From NCBI GenBank assembly GCA_009835515.1, contig VXXH01000801.1, positions 1 through 6,398 on the forward strand: a stretch of DNA of 6,398 nt, read 5' to 3'. The DNA is from Candidatus Poribacteria bacterium. GTDB taxonomy: Bacteria > Poribacteria > WGA-4E > WGA-3G. Shown here one piece after another: positions 1 through 4,983 of this stretch. The position numbers and the translations under genes are program-made. The notes under the pieces are model-generated. The model was not told the origin of the DNA. It saw only the letters and a list, made by a program, of their open reading frames with translations, and did not search any database. How positions within the stretch are numbered: the stretch's first letter is position 1; each line of letters opens with the position of its first letter.

Positions 1-35
1 TGATAACCAATTTTAACTAATAACTGATAACCATT
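1..35. repeat. Degenerate heptamer-type repeat upstream of secD
   Basis: The 9-mer TGATAACCA occurs at 1-9 and again at 25-33, 24 bases apart, the second within AACTGATAACC. The wording (CTGATAA units) matches the repeats in the secD-secF and secF-downstream gaps. Here only the CTGA-oriented arm is visible, so a facing TCAG arm may lie before the window start. It ends about a dozen bases before the secD ribosome binding site. No protein-coding sense was seen in it. Confidence 0.5.
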
Positions 36-46
36 CTAATGTCTGT

Positions 47-51
47 AGGAG
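47..51 (+). promoter_or_regulatory. Ribosome binding site of secD
   Basis: AGGAG lies 6 bases before the ATG at 58, a good Shine-Dalgarno match at a normal distance. It fixes the secD start, and the encoded N terminus begins directly with a short basic stretch and the first membrane segment, as expected. Confidence 0.8.
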
Positions 52-57
52 TGACTG

Positions 58-2004
58 ATGTACAGATTCAATATCTGGAAAATAGTTTTAATCATCGGGG
101 TGTTGCTAATCTCTGCGTTATACCTCATCCCGACCCCGGATAGTTTCTACAATCCGCTATACGGGAATTTACCACTTTGGATGCAGGAAAAACTTCCAGC
201 TTTTGAAGTCACTGAAGATAAGGATTTTAAGGTGAGCCTTGCAGAGGTTGAATACCCCGAAGGAATTAGCTTCCAAGATGCGACCGATGAATTAAAGGAT
301 GTCTTCGGGGTCCACTTAGGAAAACTTGATTTTGAGCAGGCGGTTGATTATGAATTTGATACGACTGAATCACACGAATTTTATGTTCGGCTCATCTCGG
401 AGAATGCGCGTAAAAACCCAAGCGCGACGCTTGACAGTTTACATCTATACGGGAGTCTCCCAGGCGTTATCCGACGACTCATACCTGACAACCGATTGAA
501 GTTGGGATTAGATCTCAAAGGGGGTGTCCATCTTGTACTTGAAGTAGATTTAGAGACTTCCAAAACTGAGCTGTTCCGTCAACACGCGCTCTCTATCCCT
601 GAGCAACTTCGCGCGGAGGAAGTTTTGTGTCGTGAAGTTAAACGGGTAGCCGGACAAGACGCACTCGATGTATTTGTCGGTATCCCTTCACGACTCCGAT
701 CAGATGCGAATCAAAAAACACAATACTTGGAAAAGGCGCAGCAGCTTCTTAACGAAATCGAATTTTTTGAGGATGCACAGGTAAATAACGAAACAGAAAC
801 ACAATCCATATATCAGTTGAGACTCAGCCGAAGTGGGATTGAAAAATATAGTGAGCAGGCGATTGAACAGGTCCTTATCGTGTTACGAAATCGCGTGGAT
901 GCTTTTGGCGTTTCTGAACCCTCTATCCGACGAGAGGCGAATCACCCCAGAATCATCGTTGAGCTTCCTGGTGCTGAAGACTCTTCAAAACCGCTGCAGA
1001 TCGTTAGAGAGATGGGAAGGCTCGAATTTAAACTCGTCAGGAAATCGCCTGCTGGTGGAAATTTCTGGAGCGGGACTGCCGATACACCGCCACCTGATGA
1101 TATTCCAGAGGATAGTGAGGTTCGTTATCATCGCGAAACCGGCAACTGGTATGTTTTGGAAAGTCCTGTACTCCTAACCGGAGACCGGATTACCGATGCG
1201 TTTCCCACCACAGGCAGAACCACTTTTGACATTGTCGTTTCATTGAGTTTCGATGGTGCTGGTAGACGTACGTTTGCGAAAGTCACAGGCGACCATATCG
1301 GCGAACATCTGGCGATTCTCCTTGATGGGAAAGTTCAGTCTGCACCGGTTATTCAAGACCAAATCATCGGAAACGCTGTTATTCAAGGCAGTTTCACTTA
1401 TGAAGAGGCAAGCTACCTTTCCAATATTTTGAAAGCGGGTGCGTTTCCTGTTGGTGTCCAAATCGCGGAAGAGCGTACCGTTGGTCCCACCCTCGGGCAA
1501 GAATCTATTGACAACGGCATTCGCGCTGCACTTATCGGTTTGGGTATAGTCCTGATTTTCATGATAATCTACTATCGCCTCTCCGGGTTAGTTGCTATTG
1601 TCGCGCTCATTTTTAATATGGTGATTCTTCTCGGTGCTTTGGCAGGCTTCGGGGCAGCATTGACGCTTCCCGGTATCGCTGGACTTGTACTCACAATCGG
1701 GATAGCTGTTGACGCGAATGTCCTCATCTTCGAGCGAATTCGCGAGGAATTACGGACCAATAAAGCCGTCTGGGCAGCTATCACAAGCGGTTATCAGCGC
1801 GCATTTATAACGATTTTAGATGCCAACCTTACCACATTCTTTACCGCACTTGTCCTCTATCATTTTGGTACAGGTCCGATTAAAGGGTTCGCGGTAACGC
1901 TCGGTATCGGTATCCTCGCGAGTATGTTCACAGCGATCGTCGTTACACGCGAGATTTATGGCTTAGCAGTCGGGAACCGAGACGTGCAGAAACTCAGCAT
2001 TTAA
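58..2004 (+). CDS. secD: Protein translocase subunit SecD
   Basis: SecD is an inner-membrane RND-type subunit which, with SecF, uses the proton gradient to help proteins through SecYEG and complete their release outside. The protein is 648 residues, close to the 615 of E. coli SecD. Membrane segment 1 is at about 8-25. A long periplasmic region follows with the D1 motif LGLDLKGGVHLVLEVD (149-164), the LRNRVDAFGVSEP block (276-288) and IIVELPG (299-305). The hallmark GPTLGQESI (476-484) precedes five more membrane segments (about 488-506, 510-530, 536-556, 583-602, 608-630). VDANVLIFERIREE (551-564) contains Asp552, matching the functionally essential Asp519 of E. coli. The extra 120 residues between segment 1 and D1 resemble the E. 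coli layout, not the shorter Thermus SecDF. The ATG is backed by AGGAG at 47-51. secF follows after a repeat-filled gap, the usual partner order. yajC is not in view. All key motifs are present, so the gene looks intact. Confidence 0.97.
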   Translation: MYRFNIWKIVLIIGVLLISALYLIPTPDSFYNPLYGNLPLWMQEKLPAFEVTEDKDFKVSLAEVEYPEGISFQDATDELKDVFGVHLGKLDFEQAVDYEFDTTESHEFYVRLISENARKNPSATLDSLHLYGSLPGVIRRLIPDNRLKLGLDLKGGVHLVLEVDLETSKTELFRQHALSIPEQLRAEEVLCREVKRVAGQDALDVFVGIPSRLRSDANQKTQYLEKAQQLLNEIEFFEDAQVNNETETQSIYQLRLSRSGIEKYSEQAIEQVLIVLRNRVDAFGVSEPSIRREANHPRIIVELPGAEDSSKPLQIVREMGRLEFKLVRKSPAGGNFWSGTADTPPPDDIPEDSEVRYHRETGNWYVLESPVLLTGDRITDAFPTTGRTTFDIVVSLSFDGAGRRTFAKVTGDHIGEHLAILLDGKVQSAPVIQDQIIGNAVIQGSFTYEEASYLSNILKAGAFPVGVQIAEERTVGPTLGQESIDNGIRAALIGLGIVLIFMIIYYRLSGLVAIVALIFNMVILLGALAGFGAALTLPGIAGLVLTIGIAVDANVLIFERIREELRTNKAVWAAITSGYQRAFITILDANLTTFFTALVLYHFGTGPIKGFAVTLGIGILASMFTAIVVTREIYGLAVGNRDVQKLSI

Positions 2005-2009
2005 TGGCT

Positions 2010-2125
2010 GTCAGAAGAATAGTTATCAGCAGTCAGTTGTCAGTCGTCAGTCACTTGCTTGGGGTGGATAAGACCTTTCCAACGGCCACACGTCCTGCTA
2101 AAAACTGATAACTGATGACTCTGAC
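2010..2125. repeat. Palindromic MITE-like element between secD and secF
   Basis: The ends are imperfect inverted repeats. The left end 2010-2029 reads GTCAGA, five bases, then AGTTATCAG. The right end 2105-2125, read in reverse complement, is GTCAGA, six bases, then AGTTATCAG. Inside, CAGTTGTCAGT (2034-2044) faces ACTGATAACTG (2104-2114) with one mismatch. Each arm is built of 7-base units (CAGTTGT, CAGTCGT on the left; CTGATAA, CTGATGA on the right). About 45 bases of unrelated sequence (2056-2100) separate the arms. The element starts 5 bases after the secD stop and ends at the base before the secF ATG. It has no coding capacity of its own. It could be a non-autonomous mobile element, or an RNA hairpin acting on the secD-secF transcript. 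No target-site duplication was recognised. Confidence 0.55.
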
Positions 2126-3385
2126 ATGGAGGAATGGTTGTCGAATGAATGGTTCTCGGTTATCAGTTTAACTCTCACTGCGAGGCAAACTGACAACCGA
2201 AGACTGACAACAATTAAAAAATTGGAACTACTTAGAAATACAAACTTTGATTTTATTAGCAAACACCGCACTGGCTTTGTATTCTCAGCAGTGCTCATTG
2301 TTATTGGTTTGGTTTTCCTCGGCATCCATCAAGGTCCTAACTTTGGGATTGATTTTCGCGGTGGTGTTAAAATCCAAGCCAAGTTTAACCGAGTTGTCAC
2401 AGAATCTGAGCTGCAAGCCAAACTCACTGAAATCGGTTACGAGCGTGCCTCGATCCAAATAGATGCAGGCAAAAACGAGGCCTCTATCGCTTTGGGACAT
2501 CGCCCCGAATTTCAGCAACAACTCATTAATATCCCAATTATGGCAGACCCGGGGGATGCAACCGCTGCCAGCCTTCAGGTAAGTAAGACGGCTGAAAAAG
2601 CACATCTATTAGCAGAGGGCGATACCGTCCAACTGATTGACGGCACTTCGCAGCAGCGCAACGAGATTATCGCACGAGAAGACACGGCAGACGGCGACGC
2701 AATTAACTTAACCTTCGCAAACCCTATCGGAATTGACTTGAGTGAGAATGCCACTGTCCAAATCCAAGCGAGTGTCGGTAGAATCCTCACAGATGCCCTT
2801 CTTGACGGTGGGAACGATTGGCAAGCACTCGCTGGTGGGGTCAATGTCTCTGAGGTCGGTCCGAGCGTCGGACGCGACCTCAAATGGGCAGCACTCTGGT
2901 CTGTGCTCTGGTCGATCATCATTTTGTTGGTTTATATCTCTTGGCGGTTTGAGTTTCCTTTCGCTGTCGGTGCGATCGCTGCGCTCGTTCACGATGTGTT
3001 AATTACCTTAGGCATTTTCGCTATTTTATCAAAAGAGATTAACCTGCCCACCGTAGCGGCGTTTCTCACGATTATCGGATATTCGCTCAATGACACAATC
3101 GTCGTGTTTGACCGGATTCGAGAAAACTCGCAATCCTTACGCGGAACAGACTATATTACGGTCATTAACCGAAGCATCAACCAATCGCTGAGCCGGACTG
3201 TTATCACATCCGTGACAACTCTCTTTGTTGTTTTGGTTATCTTTATCCTTTCCAGTACCGGTGAGGAAATTAACACCTTCGCCTTAGCACTTATCGTTGG
3301 TGTATTGATAGGCACCTACTCCTCGGTCTTCATCGCAAGTCCTATTTTGTATCTCTGGAATCGAGGACAGCAACCCGCGCAATAG
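2126..3385 (+). CDS. secF: Protein translocase subunit SecF (start uncertain, enlarged periplasmic loop)
   Basis: SecF is the partner of SecD in the proton-driven SecDF complex of the cytoplasmic membrane. Numbering from the ATG (419 residues), the family-like part starts only near residue 33. Membrane segment 1 is about 50-66, followed by NFGIDFRGG (72-80). VGPSVGRDL (244-252) precedes five further membrane segments. Segment 4 has LNDTIVVFDRIREN (321-334) with Asp323, and SLSRTVITS (354-362) carries Arg357; these match the residues tied to proton coupling in the family (E. coli SecF Asp213 and Arg247). The periplasmic loop between NFGIDFRGG and VGPSVG is about 163 residues, against roughly 80 in E. 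coli. The ATG at 2126 is the only ATG ahead of segment 1, so it was kept as the outer bound. TTG 2138 has the better ribosome binding site and TTG 2222 fits homology best. Residues 1-32 are translated repeat-like DNA. Identity as SecF is secure; the start is not. Confidence 0.95.
   Translation: MEEWLSNEWFSVISLTLTARQTDNRRLTTIKKLELLRNTNFDFISKHRTGFVFSAVLIVIGLVFLGIHQGPNFGIDFRGGVKIQAKFNRVVTESELQAKLTEIGYERASIQIDAGKNEASIALGHRPEFQQQLINIPIMADPGDATAASLQVSKTAEKAHLLAEGDTVQLIDGTSQQRNEIIAREDTADGDAINLTFANPIGIDLSENATVQIQASVGRILTDALLDGGNDWQALAGGVNVSEVGPSVGRDLKWAALWSVLWSIIILLVYISWRFEFPFAVGAIAALVHDVLITLGIFAILSKEINLPTVAAFLTIIGYSLNDTIVVFDRIRENSQSLRGTDYITVINRSINQSLSRTVITSVTTLFVVLVIFILSSTGEEINTFALALIVGVLIGTYSSVFIASPILYLWNRGQQPAQ
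2128..2132 (+). promoter_or_regulatory. Possible ribosome binding site that would favour a TTG start for secF
   Basis: GGAGG is the only strong Shine-Dalgarno match near the secF 5' end. It overlaps the ATG at 2126, so it cannot serve that codon. It lies 5 bases before an in-frame TTG at 2138. No comparable motif precedes the other candidate, the in-frame TTG at 2222 where SecF homology begins. Confidence 0.4.
2152..2204. repeat. Inverted repeat inside the 5' end of the secF reading frame
   Basis: The arm at 2152-2169 (GTTCTCGGTTATCAGTTT) and the arm at 2187-2204 pair at 15 of 18 positions, around a 17-base loop that contains CTC and GAG and may pair further. The core 13 bases (2157-2169 with 2187-2199) have a single mismatch. 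The wording (GGTTATCAG / CTGACAACC) belongs to the same family as the neighbouring intergenic element. Another CTGACAAC follows at 2204-2211. It lies between the GGAGG at 2128 and the point where SecF homology begins (about 2222). It could therefore be an insertion that moved or extended the start, or a translation-control hairpin. Confidence 0.55.
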
Positions 3386-3390
3386 CAAGA

Positions 3391-3428
3391 ATGGCTATCG
3401 GCTTTCAGCCATCAGTTAAAAGGTTTTT
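3391..3428 (+). terminator. Possible weak terminator after secF
   Basis: ATGGCT (3391-3396) pairs with AGCCAT (3407-3412) around a 10-base loop, just after the secF stop. A run of five T residues sits at 3424-3428. The stem is short and the T run is 11 bases away from it, so this is not a textbook intrinsic terminator, and the same bases are explained by the repeat element. It is listed because it is the only candidate stop signal between secF and the downstream block. Confidence 0.2.
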
Positions 3429-3481
3429 GAGTAAGTCATAAGTTTTTTCGCTGACTGCTATCGGCTGATGGCTGATTGCTG
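3391..3481. repeat. Repeat element between secF and the YaaA-like pair
   Basis: GCTATCGGCT occurs as a direct repeat at 3394-3403 and 3457-3466. TCAGCCATCAG (3405-3415) is a perfect 11-base inverted match to CTGATGGCTGA (3465-3475). The right part again shows 7-base units (GCTGATG, GCTGATT, GCTG). Arms and spacing resemble the secD-secF element, but with a GGC-rich variant of the unit, so it looks like another subtype of one repeat family. It fills nearly the whole gap and ends 2 bases before the purine-rich AAGAGAG that may be the next gene's ribosome binding site. Confidence 0.5.
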
Positions 3482-3498
3482 TTAAGAGAGTTTTTCTC

Positions 3499-4242
3499 AT
3501 GAGAATATTGATATTAAGTCCTTACACAACCGGACAAAGGCAGAAACCCGATAACCCGCTCCGAGGTGAGGATTGTACGCCACCTGAGCGTCTTGAGGCG
3601 CGAATAAAAGAACTCTGTGGTTACAATGCGGAGGGTTGGTATAGTGAAAACAGAGACTACAGTGCACCCGCTGGAGAAATGTTTTCGGGTCCCATGAATA
3701 CGCAATTGCGACAGGGCTTAAACCAAATTCGGGAACACCATCAATACGGTGAGATAACCCTTGATCTGTATTTTCCGTGGTATTTTTGCCGCGTTGATGG
3801 ACAAAAGAGTCCGGTTAACGAGAAAGACATTATCGTTCCTTTTGATACCGCCCCGCTTCATGAACTTGAGGTTTTAGAGCATAATGAGAGCGGTGTCCCG
3901 GAACGGACAGCAGACTTGATTGATAGTTACGACCTCGTTTTTTCGCTATTACGGCAGGACGATATTCAATCCCTGCAACGCGTTTTTGAGGTGGAACGGG
4001 CGACGACGCTAATTTTCTTGCTTCCGAAAAGTCACAAGCACGTCGTCAATGAAGACTTGCCGAATCTCCATGTTGTTGAAACTGGTAGCGATTTGCAGAA
4101 GAGTCTTCGCACCACAAATTGGGCTTTAAAAGGAGTCGTGTTGAGGCGGTTATGTGAAGCTGCGTGTCGCGACGGTTTTCAAGTGTTTGAGCAGGTCAAA
4201 CAAGATCCCCAAAAACTAATTGAAATCGCACATGATCAGTAA
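3499..4242 (+). CDS. YaaA/DUF6884-like protein, diverged first copy of a tandem pair
   Basis: This is a 247-residue soluble protein with no signal peptide or membrane segment, and the role is unknown. It is a paralog of the next gene. Shared blocks are the N-terminal strand ILILSP (3-8), ERLEARIKEL (30-39), PAGEMFSG (57-64), the IIVPFD strand (111-116), DLIDSYDLVFSLL (139-151) and a C-terminal tail (218-238) identical in both. Layout and motifs recall the YaaA/DUF6884 type of uncharacterised proteins; this is pattern memory, not a search. Compared with the second copy, Cys9 of SPC is Tyr (SPYTTG), the STGYGLID motif is replaced by FPWYFCRVD (92-100), and about a dozen residues are inserted near 43-54. 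If those motifs are catalytic, this copy may be inactive or altered. The ATG follows AAGAGAG (3484-3490) at 8 bases. The next gene starts 16 bases after this stop, so co-transcription is likely. The reading frame is intact. Confidence 0.85.
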   Translation: MRILILSPYTTGQRQKPDNPLRGEDCTPPERLEARIKELCGYNAEGWYSENRDYSAPAGEMFSGPMNTQLRQGLNQIREHHQYGEITLDLYFPWYFCRVDGQKSPVNEKDIIVPFDTAPLHELEVLEHNESGVPERTADLIDSYDLVFSLLRQDDIQSLQRVFEVERATTLIFLLPKSHKHVVNEDLPNLHVVETGSDLQKSLRTTNWALKGVVLRRLCEAACRDGFQVFEQVKQDPQKLIEIAHDQ

Positions 4243-4257
4243 CGGAGACTTCGACTC

Positions 4258-4938
4258 ATGAAAATGTTGGTGATTAGTCCTTGCTCAAGCACACAAAAAC
4301 ATAGCGAACTCCCTAATAGACTTGAACCTGCGGATTTTACATCTTCTGAACGCCTAGCTCGGCGAATAAAAGAACTTGATAAGTACAAAGAACCCGCTGC
4401 AGAGATGTATGAAGGTAGAGAGCACGAAGAAATAATGGAAGGCTTACGGAAAATCCGTAACTGTTATGGAAGAGAAGTTGTAGATTTGTCTATTATTTCA
4501 ACAGGATATGGGCTGATTGACGAATGTTGTACTATTGTCCCTTATGATGTTCCCAACAATACGAGTCCTGTTTTAAATGGCGTGGGTCGTGGTAAACTTC
4601 ACCAAGATGTAGAGAAATTAATCAAGGATTATGATCTTGTATTCTTTTTACTAGGTGAAACGTACGTCAGAGCGTTACAGCTCCCTTTTAATGTTCCTGA
4701 TACAGTTACCCAAGTTTTCCTAATTTTCACGCGGACTACTGGATATAGAAGTCTGATTCCGGAATGCTTACAGAATTGCGAGGCTATTGAGTTACATGCC
4801 CACGAATTTAGAAGCGGATACACAGCCAAAGGATTGGTATTCAAAAAATTATGTGAAGCAGCGTGTCGTGATGGGTTCCAAGTGTTTGAGCAAGTCAAGC
4901 AAGACCCCCAACGGCTGTTGGAAATCGTACGTAGGTAG
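4258..4938 (+). CDS. YaaA/DUF6884-like protein, second copy with intact motifs
   Basis: This is a 226-residue soluble protein, paralogous to the preceding gene and closer to what appears to be the family form. The N terminus MLVISPCSS (3-11) keeps a Cys at position 9. PAAEMYEG (46-53) is followed by a helix (EIMEGLRKIR, 58-67), IISTGYGLID (79-88), TIVPYD (92-97), DYDLVFFLLGETYVRALQLP (124-143) and the tail 198-218. The order (SPC near the N terminus, AAEMY, S-GYGLI, PYD) resembles DUF6884 and YaaA-type proteins. Some relatives are linked to peroxide stress or grouped with tRNA-modifying enzymes, but no function is claimed here. GGAG at 4244-4247 lies 10 bases before the ATG, right after the upstream stop. 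By eye it is more AT-rich than its sister: two sampled 60-base stretches give about 38-40% G+C, against 48-62% in the first copy. An intact frame and conserved blocks argue for a working gene. Confidence 0.87.
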   Translation: MKMLVISPCSSTQKHSELPNRLEPADFTSSERLARRIKELDKYKEPAAEMYEGREHEEIMEGLRKIRNCYGREVVDLSIISTGYGLIDECCTIVPYDVPNNTSPVLNGVGRGKLHQDVEKLIKDYDLVFFLLGETYVRALQLPFNVPDTVTQVFLIFTRTTGYRSLIPECLQNCEAIELHAHEFRSGYTAKGLVFKKLCEAACRDGFQVFEQVKQDPQRLLEIVRR

Positions 4939-4983
4939 TAGTTACGGATTGGCGCAGTGAATGTTGTAAAGGGACATGAAGAA

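Noticed and set aside
12..40. Sigma-70-like promoter (TTTAAC, 17 bases, TCTAAT) before secD
   Set aside because: The -35 matches only half the consensus, the region is repetitive AT-rich DNA, and the implied transcript start would fall on the ribosome binding site.
1240..1500. Antisense open frames inside secD, such as an 86-codon one
   Set aside because: They lie opposite a strongly conserved secD region, have no ribosome binding site or recognisable protein features, and are best explained as shadows of the coding strand.
3499..4938. Toxin-antitoxin or defence-pair reading of the tandem YaaA-like genes
   Set aside because: The two proteins are paralogs of similar, larger size, with no nuclease, antitoxin DNA-binding or other defence motif visible, so the only basis would be adjacency.
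4950..4964. Sigma-54-like promoter (TGGCGC, 5 bases, ATGT) just ahead of the sigma-54 activator start
   Set aside because: The GG of the -24 element is present, but the -12 element has GT where GC is nearly invariant, and the site overlaps the alternative GTG start. Too weak to call autoregulation.
4957..4983. Upstream GTG start for the sigma-54 activator
   Set aside because: It would add nine residues of no recognisable conservation and has no good ribosome binding site; ATG 4984 has a purine-rich AAAGGGA at a suitable distance. It cannot be fully excluded.
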